From assembly GCA_021812185.1 (NCBI GenBank), contig JAKAON010000001.1:1-45928 (forward strand): a stretch of 45,928 nt of DNA, written 5' to 3'. Below the pieces are notes generated by a model. The model was not told where the DNA came from and did no database searches. It saw only the letters and a program-made list of their open reading frames with translations. This document shows, piece by piece, positions 18,327 through 28,868 of this stretch. The stretch comes from Microcaldota archaeon (lineage in GTDB: Archaea; Micrarchaeota; Micrarchaeia; Micrarchaeales; CABMGC01). The position numbers were made by a program, and so were the translations under genes. How positions within the stretch are numbered: position 1 is the first letter of the stretch; each line of letters starts with the position of its first letter.

Positions 18327-20060
18327 ATGCAAAACAAGGCAATCGCAGATATGCTTGAAGAGATAGCGAGCATGATTGAACTTGAGCCAGGAGATAGGCA
18401 CTTTGAAGTGCGCGCTTATCGCAGGGCTGCACTTAGCATAGAAACGCTCCAGGAGGATGTTGCAGACATCTTGAGAAACAGGGGAATGGAAGGGCTCAAG
18501 GAAATATCCGGAGTTGGAGAGGGAATTGGAGCGAAGATAAAGGAATTTATAGAAACAGGGAAGATGCGCAAGTATGATGAGCTCAAGAAAAAATACCCTG
18601 TCGATTTCAAGGGGCTAACCAAAGTGCAGGGGCTTGGACCAAAAAAGATAATCAAACTGTATAGAAAGCTTGGAATAACTGATTTGGAAAGCCTAAAGAA
18701 GGCGATATCGAGCCATAGGATAATGAAGCTTGAGGGTTTTGGAGAAAAGAGTGAGGCAGAAATGGAAAAGGCCCTTGGTTTCCTTGAATCAAGCAAGGGG
18801 AGGCTCACGTTAGGGCAAGCGCTTCCAGAAGCCGAATCGATTGCGACGAAGTTGCGCAAATCGAAACTTGCATATAGGGTTGAGGTAGCAGGTTCGTTGC
18901 GCAGGATGCGCGAGACGATAGGCGATATAGATATACTGGTCATCTCAAGCGAACCTAAAAAAGTGATGGAGTTTGCAGCAAATCTCGACGAAGTTGACTC
19001 GGTAATTGCTATGGGAGAGACCAAGGCAACTTTCTGGCTCACAATTGGCACAAGCTGTGATATACGTGTTGTTGAGCAAAACAGCTTTGGTTCAGCCATG
19101 CAGTATTTCACAGGAAGCAAAAGCCATGGAGTGAAGATGAGGCAAATTGCAATTAAGAAAGGATTTAGCCTAAGCGAGTATGGATTGTTCGATAAGAAGG
19201 GAAAAGCTATAGCAAGCGAGAGCGAGGAGGAGATTTACAAACGCATTGGAATGGATTATATTGAACCTGAAATGAGGGAGAATATTGGGGAGATAGAACT
19301 TGCCATCAAACACATGCTCCCCAAGCTCATAAGATATGGAGATGTTGTTGGAGACCTTCATGTGCACACCACCCATAGCGACGGCGCTGAAAAAATTGAA
19401 GAAATGGCAAGCTATGCAGAAAAAATCGGCATGAAATATATTGGGATATCCGATCATTCGCAAAGCGAGTTTGTGGCTCATGGCATGGACGATGCCAAGT
19501 TTATGGAGTACTTCAAGGAGATAGACAGGCTAAACGAGAAACTTGAAGGGAGAATCCGGATCCTAAAGAGCGGAGAAGTAGATATTTTGAAAGATGGCAG
19601 TTTGGACCTTTCTAATAAGACACTTGATGAGATGGATTATGTGCTTGCCACAGTACATGGCAACAGGAATATGGATAGGGAAAGCATGACGAAGAGAGTC
19701 ATAACTGCGCTTTCCAGCGGACGCGTTGGTATATGGGCGCACCCTACTGGAAGGCTCATAAACGCAAGGGAACCCCTGCAACTTGATTTGGATAAAATAT
19801 TTGAAGTCGCAAAAGACAACGATGTAGTCATGGAGATAGACGCATATCCAGATAGGCTCGATCTCAACGACGAGAATATACGTAAGGCGAAGAGTTACGG
19901 ACTAAAGTTCGCCATCGACACAGATGCGCACAGGGCGTCTAATTTTGATTTCATAAGATATGGAATAGGCACTGCACGCAGAGGTTGGCTTGAAAAGAAG
20001 GACGTGATAAACACCATGAACATTGAAAGGATGCTAAAGGCATTAAAGGCAAATGCATGA
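18327..20060 (+). CDS. polX: DNA polymerase X family protein with C-terminal PHP domain
   Basis: PolX N-terminal HhH-like helices, GSLRRMRETIGDIDILV nucleotidyltransferase motif, then PHP motif DLHVHTTHSDG ... GISDHSQS ... IDTDAH. Confidence 0.92.
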   Translation: MQNKAIADMLEEIASMIELEPGDRHFEVRAYRRAALSIETLQEDVADILRNRGMEGLKEISGVGEGIGAKIKEFIETGKMRKYDELKKKYPVDFKGLTKVQGLGPKKIIKLYRKLGITDLESLKKAISSHRIMKLEGFGEKSEAEMEKALGFLESSKGRLTLGQALPEAESIATKLRKSKLAYRVEVAGSLRRMRETIGDIDILVISSEPKKVMEFAANLDEVDSVIAMGETKATFWLTIGTSCDIRVVEQNSFGSAMQYFTGSKSHGVKMRQIAIKKGFSLSEYGLFDKKGKAIASESEEEIYKRIGMDYIEPEMRENIGEIELAIKHMLPKLIRYGDVVGDLHVHTTHSDGAEKIEEMASYAEKIGMKYIGISDHSQSEFVAHGMDDAKFMEYFKEIDRLNEKLEGRIRILKSGEVDILKDGSLDLSNKTLDEMDYVLATVHGNRNMDRESMTKRVITALSSGRVGIWAHPTGRLINAREPLQLDLDKIFEVAKDNDVVMEIDAYPDRLDLNDENIRKAKSYGLKFAIDTDAHRASNFDFIRYGIGTARRGWLEKKDVINTMNIERMLKALKANA

Positions 20061-20071
20061 TTTACACGATT

Positions 20072-20553
20072 CTATCTTTTGCGCTTTGTAGCAGCCTTCT
20101 TTAAGCGCGGGTCGATTTCATCATTCAAATTGTACTTCTCGAAGATGCTGACTAGCACATTGGCGCCACTTCCACGATAATCCTCGAACGAAGAATAGTC
20201 GATTGTTATCTCCTCCCTGTTTTTATGTTCCTGATAGCATATGTTACATCTTCGTTTTCTCCTTTCTTGTATTGCGAAATAGAATTTGGATGGACAGAAT
20301 GATTGAAGTATTTTGCATCATCAGTCGGCAGGATGCAGAGTTTGCTCTTCTTGCTACGATACGCGTGCTTCGAGAGATATATCTGCGCCAATGAAGGCAA
20401 TTTCAGGATCTGATTGCCATTGAATTTCTGATCGAAACCAGCAGTGAATTTCCATATTACTGCGCCCTTCATTATAGGCTGGTCTGCAAATAAACCATTT
20501 CCGTGTATTTTGCTTGGGCGAATTTTTGTTTTGACGTACAGCATGGTGCCCAC
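20072..20553 (-). pseudogene. SET-domain protein interrupted by a 1-nt frameshift (or sequence error)
   Basis: HGNGLFA and YFNHSVHPN motifs in the 115-aa ORF. After ...NIKTG the -1 frame continues EEITIDYSSFEDYRGSGANVLVSIFEKYNLNDEIDPRLKKAATKRKR*, restoring the conserved E-I-T-x-D-Y motif. Confidence 0.8.
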
Positions 20554-20562
20554 TTTGATGAC

Positions 20563-20961
20563 TTAGCTCTTTGCAAAGTTATATGCAGATAAAAGCAGTA
20601 GGGATATGACTGCCAAGTGAACGATTGTGCAGTACTCACAGATGTTCCCGATCGAATACTCAGCATAGAGGAAATATATCACAAAACCAAGACCCAGCAT
20701 GTTCCACAGGAGCATCATGCCTCTCTCTTTCCAATGCATTACAAGAGCAATCTCCACTATGAAGAATGCAAGCCCCAAAAGAGCCACAGGAATTCCGAGG
20801 ATGTACGCATACTGACTGTTTAGAACATTTGCGCAATTAATAATGCCGCTGTTTTGGCAGATAAGCGGTATCCCGGCATAATGGTAGGCAGTGAGATACA
20901 GTGAGATAACAAACCCTACCAGAGATATCGCAATCATGGCATTTTTTAGGTTTTTTTCCAT
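20563..20961 (-). CDS. Vitamin K epoxide reductase (VKOR) family protein
   Basis: Four TM helices, ICQNSGIINCANVLNSQYAYILGIPVALLG, and CEYC redox motif. Confidence 0.88.
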   Translation of the reverse strand: MEKNLKNAMIAISLVGFVISLYLTAYHYAGIPLICQNSGIINCANVLNSQYAYILGIPVALLGLAFFIVEIALVMHWKERGMMLLWNMLGLGFVIYFLYAEYSIGNICEYCTIVHLAVISLLLLSAYNFAKS

Positions 20962-20982
20962 TCCTCTCGTTTCAACACCGCG

Positions 20983-21771
20983 CTATGTTAGCTTTTGTAT
21001 CTGCTTTATGTACGTCTGATCACACACATTTGCAGGCTGGTTGTTGTCAGCCTTGCAGATTTGCGCAGTTATCAGATTTGCAGATCCGAGTATCGCCTCT
21101 GATACGCTCGAGTTTGGATTCTCAAGCTGCGCGAATACTTGGTTCCAGTCCATGTTATAGAGCACTTGTGGAGAGTACGTCGCGCCTTCGATGTATGACT
21201 GGTTTGCAAAGACTATGAAAGGTATGCCGCCACCAGAATTGTATTTTGCCGCAAGTGCACGCTCAAGCGGCGTAGGAGTCTGAAGAGGTGAACCAGTTTG
21301 GTTCTCGAATTCCACGCTTACAAAAGATATGTAAGGGCTTGAATATGTGGCATTCGCAAAAGAGAAGGTAGGCGTGTTTGGAAATGCGGGGTCGTTGGGA
21401 TCAGATGACATGTACTTTAGCCCTGAAAATGTACCGAATCTAGACAGCGCGATTATCATAGGCCACCTTTCTGCAGCACAGAAAGGGCAGAATTCTGCTC
21501 CCTGATACACCACTGCAGGTTTGCCACCCACAGTTAGATTATTTGCACTTGATATCTTGGTTGGATAGTTGCCTGCAGAACCTATCCCGATGTATTGAAG
21601 ATTCGAATTAGATATGTTGAATTGCGAATACATGCTTGCAGGTATTTGCTGGCCGTCGTATTTGAGAAGCGCAGCGGCATTCGAACCTGTTGCCAGATAT
21701 ATTAGCGCTATTGCAACTACTATCACTATGGCTGCGCCGGCCAATAACATTTGTTTCTTGCTTAGTTTCAT
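20983..21771 (-). CDS. Membrane-anchored thioredoxin-fold/DUF929-like thiol-disulfide protein
   Basis: N-terminal TM anchor, [42 protein letters not shown]; adjacent to VKOR. ATG at 21771 preferred over 21792. Confidence 0.8.
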   Translation of the reverse strand: MKLSKKQMLLAGAAIVIVVAIALIYLATGSNAAALLKYDGQQIPASMYSQFNISNSNLQYIGIGSAGNYPTKISSANNLTVGGKPAVVYQGAEFCPFCAAERWPMIIALSRFGTFSGLKYMSSDPNDPAFPNTPTFSFANATYSSPYISFVSVEFENQTGSPLQTPTPLERALAAKYNSGGGIPFIVFANQSYIEGATYSPQVLYNMDWNQVFAQLENPNSSVSEAILGSANLITAQICKADNNQPANVCDQTYIKQIQKLT

Positions 21772-21782
21772 TTGAAAACCTT

Positions 21783-23054
21783 TTAGTACCATCCTCTGGC
21801 TTTCATGGCTCTTGCAACCCTGTCAACAGCTATTATGTATGCTGCCATTCTTGTGTTTATCTTCTTTCCCTTGTCAGCGTAGGTTTTCTGCATGGCGATC
21901 GTGTCATAGAAAGATTTTGTTATCTTCTTGTCGAGCTCAGCGTAGAATCTGTCAGTATCCCAGTAGTACCCAGTTATGTTTTGCGTCCACTCGAAGTAGG
22001 ATCCAATAACCCCACCGGAGTTGACAAGGAAGTCTGGAAGGTCAAGCACGCCTTTTTGGAACAGTATATCTGTTGCTTCTGGAGTGACTGGGCCGTTTGC
22101 AAGTTCGAGCAATAACTTTGTATTTATCTTATCTGCGTTATCTCCCCTTATCTGATTTTCTATTGCTGATGGTATCAAGATATCGACCTTCAATTCAAGA
22201 AGCTGCTTGTTGGTAAGCTTTTGCGCATTCTTGCTCTCGTATGCCTGCACAGTCCCGTGATTTGCCTTTGCAGCCTCGAGTTTTTCTAGCTCCAGCCCAT
22301 CGGGATCGTATATGGCGCCTTCAGAGTCGCTTATCGCGACGACTTTTGCACCAAATATTTTCTTTGATAAGGTATATGCAAATTTCCCAGCGTTTCCAAA
22401 TCCCTGCACAGCTATGGTTGATGTAGATGGATCGAGTTTTAGCATCTTTGCCGCCTCTCGCATTACAAATATTCCCCCCATGGCAGTAGAGTCCATTCTT
22501 CCCTCACTTCCCCACAAGTCCACAGGCTTTCCTGTTATAGTTCCAAACTGGCTTTTCCTTGTTATGTTCATGTATTCGTCTAGTATCCATGCCATTATCT
22601 GAGGATTCGTGTAAACGTCAGGAGCAGGTATGTCAACTTCTGGACCTATGTCGGTGCCTAATGCTCGTGCATATCCCCTTGATAGCGCTTCAAGCTCACG
22701 ATTATCCATCTTTTTTGTGTCACATATGACTCCCCCCTTCCCTCCTCCGAAAGGTATATCTGCCAATGAGCACTTCCAGGTCATCCATGCTGAAAGAGCC
22801 TTGACAGTGTCTACGTTCTCTTGAGGATGGAACCTTATCCCCCCTTTTGCAGGTCCGCGGGCATCGTTGTATCTTACCCTAAATCCAGTGAATACTTCAG
22901 TCTCACCGCTGCTCATCCTTACAGGAATGTTGACAGTAAGCACACGCTTAGGTTCCCTTAGTATTGCGTGAGCCTGCTTGTCAAGATCCATTATCTGTGC
23001 GGCGCTATCGAGTTGCTCTTGTGCTATTTTGAAAGGATTTAGTTCTTCTACCAT
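21783..23054 (-). CDS. gdhA: Glutamate dehydrogenase
   Basis: [65 protein letters not shown]. Confidence 0.95.
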   Translation of the reverse strand: MVEELNPFKIAQEQLDSAAQIMDLDKQAHAILREPKRVLTVNIPVRMSSGETEVFTGFRVRYNDARGPAKGGIRFHPQENVDTVKALSAWMTWKCSLADIPFGGGKGGVICDTKKMDNRELEALSRGYARALGTDIGPEVDIPAPDVYTNPQIMAWILDEYMNITRKSQFGTITGKPVDLWGSEGRMDSTAMGGIFVMREAAKMLKLDPSTSTIAVQGFGNAGKFAYTLSKKIFGAKVVAISDSEGAIYDPDGLELEKLEAAKANHGTVQAYESKNAQKLTNKQLLELKVDILIPSAIENQIRGDNADKINTKLLLELANGPVTPEATDILFQKGVLDLPDFLVNSGGVIGSYFEWTQNITGYYWDTDRFYAELDKKITKSFYDTIAMQKTYADKGKKINTRMAAYIIAVDRVARAMKARGWY

Positions 23055-23097
23055 TTAAATTACCCATTAATTTTTCAATTTTGAATATTTTGTGCAT

Positions 23098-23436
23098 TTA
23101 ACTTGCAAACTCAAGCAATTTTTTGTTGGTGCATAATTCTTCTATGCGCATGTTTATCTCGGCATTTCCCTTATTGTCCATTATTGCAGCGATTATGTCC
23201 CTGTTTAACTTGTTTGCATTTATGAAATCCTTTACTTTCTTCATTCTTTCGGAGCATTTGTTGTTGACGTATTTGCTTACTGCAACCTGAACGATACCCA
23301 GACTTTTTGCTATCTCATCTTGCTTGTAATTGTATTTGCCGTAAAGTTCATCGGCCACCGATGCACGTATGGAAGGTATTAGCAATGACATCATTTTTAC
23401 GCATTTTGGTTCCAGAAAATCACAGTTAGTTGTCAA
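23098..23436 (-). CDS. HTH transcriptional regulator (COG2522-like)
   Basis: LIPSIRASVADELYGKYNYKQDEIAKSLGIVQVAVSKYVNNK. Confidence 0.7.
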   Translation of the reverse strand: MTTNCDFLEPKCVKMMSLLIPSIRASVADELYGKYNYKQDEIAKSLGIVQVAVSKYVNNKCSERMKKVKDFINANKLNRDIIAAIMDNKGNAEINMRIEELCTNKKLLEFAS

Positions 23437-23980
23437 TTATTCCCAAAGCATCCTTTAGATGCCCTATTATTCCAGGTCTCTTTGGAAGTTGGTCATCTTG
23501 CGACTCGGATTGTTCATCTTCTTCTGCCTTCTGCTTTTGATCCCGGACTTGGCCCTTATCATTGTTGGTTGGCTTTTGATCCTGGTTCTTGGATTGTGAA
23601 GGTTTGGATTTTTGCGACATTTTTTGCATACCATTGCTCATTAGCATCTTTGCAAACCCATCAGCATCATCGAGGTCGTCTCCAACCACTATTACATTTA
23701 TATTGTTCTTGCGTGCGAGTTCAAAATCCCTGTTGGAATTGCACACTGCGGAATTAATGTTCCTCTGCTTGTTTAGATACATGTTTGCAGCTATAGGGTC
23801 CTTTACAAATACCAGCACAAAATTTGGAGCCTTGCTCTCAAGCGCCGCTGATGCCAAATTAGCTATCTTCTTCTCATCACTGCTGACTTCCTTGAGAGTT
23901 ATGTTTGCATCGAGCTTCTCGAGCGCATTCTCGAAGGATTCTGATTTATCGTATGAATTGCTAATTATGTAAATTTTCAT
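23426..23980 (-). CDS. Uncharacterised protein, possible RpiB/LacAB-like fold, with low-complexity C-terminal region
   Basis: MKIYIISNSYDKSESFENAL...NINSAVCNSNRDFELARKNNINVIVVGDD, then a Q/K/S/D-rich tail; overlaps the HTH gene by 11 nt. Confidence 0.5.
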   Translation of the reverse strand: MKIYIISNSYDKSESFENALEKLDANITLKEVSSDEKKIANLASAALESKAPNFVLVFVKDPIAANMYLNKQRNINSAVCNSNRDFELARKNNINVIVVGDDLDDADGFAKMLMSNGMQKMSQKSKPSQSKNQDQKPTNNDKGQVRDQKQKAEEDEQSESQDDQLPKRPGIIGHLKDALGIIDN

Positions 23981-24121
23981 TCAATCGGCTAGCTATTGAT
24001 TTTTGGGCTTTAAAGATATATAAACCATGTCTCTCCCTGAGGTCCAAATATCAGAAAATCAGATTATCCTTTTATATATTAACTTCTTTATCTATAATCG
24101 AATAACTAATTGGGTGTTCAT

Positions 24122-24361
24122 TTGAGAGGAAAAGAAACTACTGTATACTGCGACAACTGCGGAAGATCGATACCTAGGAACAAGGCCGTTGCCTATGAGA
24201 AAGGAATAAGCATAAGCACAGACTTGCACACGGAAAATGATATCAGATTCTTTGAGAGAAAAAAAGTTTATTACTGCATAAGTTGCGGAAAGCACAAGGG
24301 CATATTCGAGAAGAAGAAGGAACAGGCCCAGAGAGCAAGCCAGAGGGAAAACAGATATTGA
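24122..24361 (+). CDS. Ribosomal protein eS26 (S26e)
   Basis: CDNCGRSIPRNKAVAYEKG...YYCISCGKHKGI, a Cys4 eS26 signature. Start at TTG 24110 or 24122 is ambiguous. Confidence 0.82.
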   Translation: MRGKETTVYCDNCGRSIPRNKAVAYEKGISISTDLHTENDIRFFERKKVYYCISCGKHKGIFEKKKEQAQRASQRENRY

Positions 24362-24373
24362 TGGTGCAGATAA

Positions 24374-25396
24374 TTGACTGAAGCTAGCGACCTTCTTTTG
24401 TTCAAACTTCGTGGCAAGGGCAAAGAGGATAATCAAAAGCCCAGCGAGAGCAAGGCGGCAGAAGAAGAGAAAGTTGTCCAGAATGCCAAGCCAGTTCCAA
24501 GCATCATTTCTTCAAATTCTCAGCAAACTGAGAGCCAGCAGGTTGTTCAGCAGCTGAATTCAGCAGATGAAGGCATCCAAAATGAGCATAAGAAAGTAGG
24601 GTTTTTATCGAACTTGCTTGGATCAGATTTGGAAAACGAAAGAATAGAACCCATAAGAAAGCCAAGCATAGATAGCGGCAAGGTAAGCGCATATGATGGG
24701 GGGAAGCAACAAGAAGTGCAGCAAAAACGCGCTGAGATTGGAAAGAAGCTTACTAAAGAGGAAAGCATAGAGCTTGCGAAGAGCCTTACTTGCCTTGCCC
24801 ACCCTTGGAGAGGTGCATATGCAGTGTGCAATTACTGCAAGATGGGATACTGCTTTGCGGATATAGTTGAACTTGATGACGGTTATTATTGCCTTGCAGA
24901 TTCTGGAAAAGTTGCAATACGTGAGCCGTTCCAAAGCAATTTCCACATAAATGCCGTTTTGCAAATAGCCGTGGCCCTCTTCTTCATGATATCGGTATTG
25001 CTCTTTATTTATACATACAAGCAGGCGTCCTTCATAGCATCTAACATAGGATTGGGGACATTGCTCAAGCTACCTCAATTGCCTTACGTTTATGCCATAT
25101 CGATACTTAACATGATTCTCGCCGTACTTGCGTTCATAGGTGCGATTATAATATTGGTATTCACAGCAAGAAGCATCGAGACAGGAGAGGTAATAGGTGG
25201 AGCACTCATACTTATAATGAGCTATGAATACATGATTAGCGGCACTACATACCTTTTAGGGATAGTAATATGCTCAGTAGCTGCATTGGTGTGCGTTATC
25301 GTTAGCAGGATTATGGAGAACACGGAGGTCTTTGTCAGGGAGACAAATACTGAATCAACAAAGATAAACTGGCCAAGACTCGAAACATTTGGATGA
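24374..25396 (+). CDS. Membrane protein with B-box-like zinc-binding domain and C-terminal TM helices
   Basis: CLAHPWRGAYAVCNYCKMGYCFADIVELDDGYYCL (Cys/His cluster), then about four TM helices. TTG start. Confidence 0.65.
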   Translation: MTEASDLLLFKLRGKGKEDNQKPSESKAAEEEKVVQNAKPVPSIISSNSQQTESQQVVQQLNSADEGIQNEHKKVGFLSNLLGSDLENERIEPIRKPSIDSGKVSAYDGGKQQEVQQKRAEIGKKLTKEESIELAKSLTCLAHPWRGAYAVCNYCKMGYCFADIVELDDGYYCLADSGKVAIREPFQSNFHINAVLQIAVALFFMISVLLFIYTYKQASFIASNIGLGTLLKLPQLPYVYAISILNMILAVLAFIGAIIILVFTARSIETGEVIGGALILIMSYEYMISGTTYLLGIVICSVAALVCVIVSRIMENTEVFVRETNTESTKINWPRLETFG

Positions 25397-25415
25397 GACA
25401 TTAAAATTTGCAGCG

Positions 25416-26732
25416 CTATTTGTTTTTAATGTGTACTCCAGAATGAGCTGTTTTTTCCCAGAAGATGTTTGTACCTAAATATTCGTGCTTGATTGCGCGC
25501 ATATCTGCAATCCACTGCATTACCCAATAAATCGGTGTAGTTGCGCCTACAAACAACGCATTCAAAAGCCTATGTCGCCTGGTCTTATGCACTGCTTTGA
25601 AATATCCATATCCTTGCATTACACAATAGAACACAAACATAGACATGTTAAATCCGAATATGTAATAAATCCATGATGGTAAAGCGATGCCGCTGAAGAA
25701 GATTAAGACGGAATAAACTACTCCTGTAATGTTTATGGGACCCATATGGGGAACAAGAGACATCATCATGGAATGGATTTTATTTAGAAAGTTTTTTGGT
25801 GGATGGATTAAGATTTTCTTAAAAGTCTGTATCTTTCCCCTCTGCCATCTCGTCCTTTGGCGTAACCAACCCATAAACGTTGCCGGAGACTCTTCCAATG
25901 TAACGGAGTCCATCATTGAAAAATTGTATTTGTCATGGAATATGCTCTTGCTCTCTCGCTTTCCAAGCATATCGAAAGCGATTCCTACTTTTTTATGCTC
26001 ATTATACAGACGCATGCCAAGATCGAAATCTTCAGTTACGTTGTAAGGATCCCATCCTTTCAGCTCTCTTAGAATATCTTTTTTGAAGAAATTGGTGGTC
26101 CCACCTAGCGGAACAGGAAAATTTGAGTATGTAAGTGCAGGCATGTATGTCCTATACCAGTAACAGTATTCCGCACGGAGGTGCATGTTAGTAAATCCAT
26201 CACGATCATTCGTCATATCCAAGACTCCCTGCACAGCGTCGCATCCGGAGTTCATTAGCGAGACTACTTTCTTGAACAGTTTCCTATCAATTATATCCTC
26301 CGCATCTATGACTCCGATTATGCTTCCTGTCACGTGCTTTAGGCCGAAGTTCAACGCACGTGGCTTGCCGCGCGGCAAATCTTCCTCTTCGACGCGCAGA
26401 TGTTTTATGCCATAGGTACCGGTTAAACTCTTGACTACATTGATTGTACCAATATCATCTTTTTCAGTTAACACTAGCACATCGATTAGATTAGTCGGAT
26501 AATCGGATTGAAATATCCTCTTTATGCTAAAAGGCAGCACATTTTCCTCATGATAAGCAGGTAGTAATATTGATATCTTTGGTAGATTGCGCGGCAGATT
26601 ATATGCATCTGCTCTCTTTATATGTTGATTTTTTTTCATGTAATAGTTCAATAGAGGGTATAGATTATACAAGTTAATTGATAGCCAAACCGCAGTGTAT
26701 GCTAAAAGTATTGCAAGTAGCACATTGAACAT
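25416..26732 (-). CDS. Membrane-bound processive glycosyltransferase, family 2
   Basis: ISILLPAYHEENVL, GVIDAEDI, VTEDFDLGMRLY, RQRTRWQRG (QxxRW-type) with TM segments. Confidence 0.88.
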   Translation of the reverse strand: MFNVLLAILLAYTAVWLSINLYNLYPLLNYYMKKNQHIKRADAYNLPRNLPKISILLPAYHEENVLPFSIKRIFQSDYPTNLIDVLVLTEKDDIGTINVVKSLTGTYGIKHLRVEEEDLPRGKPRALNFGLKHVTGSIIGVIDAEDIIDRKLFKKVVSLMNSGCDAVQGVLDMTNDRDGFTNMHLRAEYCYWYRTYMPALTYSNFPVPLGGTTNFFKKDILRELKGWDPYNVTEDFDLGMRLYNEHKKVGIAFDMLGKRESKSIFHDKYNFSMMDSVTLEESPATFMGWLRQRTRWQRGKIQTFKKILIHPPKNFLNKIHSMMMSLVPHMGPINITGVVYSVLIFFSGIALPSWIYYIFGFNMSMFVFYCVMQGYGYFKAVHKTRRHRLLNALFVGATTPIYWVMQWIADMRAIKHEYLGTNIFWEKTAHSGVHIKNK

Positions 26733-26821
26733 GATATAACTAAGTAAGATACAATTATATTGGACGTGCAGCTAAGATAAGACGTGCAACGGATCCGTGA
26801 AAGCACAGATAATAGATAGGA

Positions 26822-28765
26822 TTACTTAAATCTCATCGTATCCAGATCCATAGGAGCTCTTGATTCAACCCTCATCCTGTTCCCAAGGGCCCTTGCTAGC
26901 TCTTCGCATTTCGTTTCCTCTCCGTGCATAGTGAATATCTTTTTTGGAGACGGTCTTAGGTTCTCGACAAAACTAACGAGTTGCCTTCTATCGCTGTGTC
27001 CTGAGAACCCATCTATAGTCTCTACCTGAAGCTTAGGCGCTATCGACACCAATTTGCCTTCCTTGTCGGGAAGCACTATCTCTGAAGCGCCATGCTGCAC
27101 TCTTCTCCCCATGGAAGACGCGCTGTTGTACCCTACGAATATTATCTTGTTCCTTGCATCAGGTGCAAGCTCTTTGAAATATTCCACGCTCGCTCCGCCG
27201 TTAAGCATACCTCCGCTTGCAAGAATGACTGCAGGGCCTCTTGAAAGGATTTCGCTCCTCTCCCCTTTTGCAATTTCGAATATTTCGCTCTCGAAAGGTG
27301 ATCTGTTGTTGAGTATCCTCCTCTCCAAATTCATCTTGAGGTATTCAGGATATGCGGTATGTATTGCGCTTGCCTCCAGTATCATCCCATCAAGATATAT
27401 TGGGACATCTAATTTGAAATCCGAATTTCCAGTTAGGTAGCTCTCCATTACAAGCATTAGTTCCTGGCTCCTCCCCACGGCAAAAAGAGGTATCAGCACT
27501 TTGCCGCCGCCCTGTATCGTCCGCTTGATCGAGTTCATGATGTTTATTTCTGCATCCTGCCTCCTTGCAGTTATGTCATTATTACCTCCGTATGTGCTTT
27601 CTATGAACAAAGAATCTATCCTAGGGTACTTGGTATCAGCCATGTCAAGCAACTTGGTGAACCCGTACTTCATATCTCCAGTGTGGACTATGTTGTAAGT
27701 TCCCTCGCCTATGTGAAGGTGCAGTGTTGAGCTGCCAAGTATGTGTCCTGCATTGTGGAACGTAAGCTTTATCTCATCAGTCACGTTGGTGACTTCGCCA
27801 TAGTCCCTTGTTATCATGTGGACCAGCATCTTTCGTACGTCCTTCTCGTCGTACAGCGGCGTACCTCCGCTCCTTTGCACCAACTTGATATAGTCAAAGA
27901 GCAGCAATGCAGCAAGATCTCTGGTTGGCGGTGTGCAGTACACAGGGCCTTCGTAGCCGAACTTGAATAAATATGGAACAAATCCGATGTGGTCCATGTG
28001 TGCGTGCGTAAGTATTATTGCGTCTATATCGTTTATGGTAACGTTGGCGCTGTCCAAATATGGAAATGCCTTGTTCTCGTCAGTATCATTCTTGTTTGCG
28101 TCGCCCCCTCTAACGCTAGGCTCAGGGCTCACGCCGCAATCTATTATTATCTTCGAGTGGTTTGTCTCAAGAAGCATGCTGCTTCTCCCGACTTCCTTGA
28201 ACCCTCCAAGTGCAGTCGCCCTTATCCACTCGCTCTTCATTATAGGAGTGTTTATCTTCTTTCCTACTGCCGTAAGGAATTTTTTGCGGAAAGCGCTCTC
28301 CTTAACTATCATCTGCCTTACGCCCTTGATGACATCGCTGTTCATTGTGGGAGTTCTTAGCACTTTTGGAACCCAATTCGTTTCTATGACTATTGATTTC
28401 AGAGTTGCGCCGTTCTTCCCTATGACAAGTCCAGGCTTGAGTGCTTCTATGTAAACTTCTCCAAACTCCGAGATGAAATTCACATTGCTTACAACTGCCT
28501 CAGCAGGCACTATAGTTTTTATTATATCAAGCGCTTTATCAGGGGCCATGAGCTTTGACGTGTCGCTCCTTACTATCAGTTTCTTCTTGACTGTTGCGGA
28601 TATGTTCCTTATTACGCTCTCATCAGTGTATAGCAGGGATATGTTGCCTACGTAAATAGCTATGTCGGGCCCTTCATACGCAGCTTTTATGAACCCGACT
28701 TGAGGCGGGATCATTTTTCCGATATTCTCTAGAAGATCAACATCTTCTTGTTTTTGTTCTGTCAA
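26822..28765 (-). CDS. aCPSF1/FttA: KH domains plus MBL-beta-CASP ribonuclease (archaeal termination factor)
   Basis: KH region VYIEALKPGLVIGKNGATLKSI; MBL HAHMDHIGFVPYL; beta-CASP motifs; GFSGHSDRRQLVSF. Confidence 0.93.
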   Translation of the reverse strand: MTEQKQEDVDLLENIGKMIPPQVGFIKAAYEGPDIAIYVGNISLLYTDESVIRNISATVKKKLIVRSDTSKLMAPDKALDIIKTIVPAEAVVSNVNFISEFGEVYIEALKPGLVIGKNGATLKSIVIETNWVPKVLRTPTMNSDVIKGVRQMIVKESAFRKKFLTAVGKKINTPIMKSEWIRATALGGFKEVGRSSMLLETNHSKIIIDCGVSPEPSVRGGDANKNDTDENKAFPYLDSANVTINDIDAIILTHAHMDHIGFVPYLFKFGYEGPVYCTPPTRDLAALLLFDYIKLVQRSGGTPLYDEKDVRKMLVHMITRDYGEVTNVTDEIKLTFHNAGHILGSSTLHLHIGEGTYNIVHTGDMKYGFTKLLDMADTKYPRIDSLFIESTYGGNNDITARRQDAEINIMNSIKRTIQGGGKVLIPLFAVGRSQELMLVMESYLTGNSDFKLDVPIYLDGMILEASAIHTAYPEYLKMNLERRILNNRSPFESEIFEIAKGERSEILSRGPAVILASGGMLNGGASVEYFKELAPDARNKIIFVGYNSASSMGRRVQHGASEIVLPDKEGKLVSIAPKLQVETIDGFSGHSDRRQLVSFVENLRPSPKKIFTMHGEETKCEELARALGNRMRVESRAPMDLDTMRFK

Positions 28766-28868
28766 TTTATCACATTAGGAATCGTTATTTTAATTTATTT
28801 TGAAGCTAGTGCTATTGTATGTTACTCGACAAATTTTTAGTGCAAAATTTCTCTGGATTTCTATTAGG

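Noticed and set aside
18416-19120. 234-aa minus-strand ORF over polX
   Set aside because: Antisense to a clear PolX domain; Ser/Phe/Leu-rich mirror translation.
20206-20553. Intact 115-aa short protein
   Set aside because: The conserved SET C-terminal motif continues immediately in the -1 frame, so the short ORF is better explained as a frameshifted gene.
27963-28454. 163-aa plus-strand ORF over aCPSF1
   Set aside because: Antisense to a highly conserved gene; no independent promoter or motifs.
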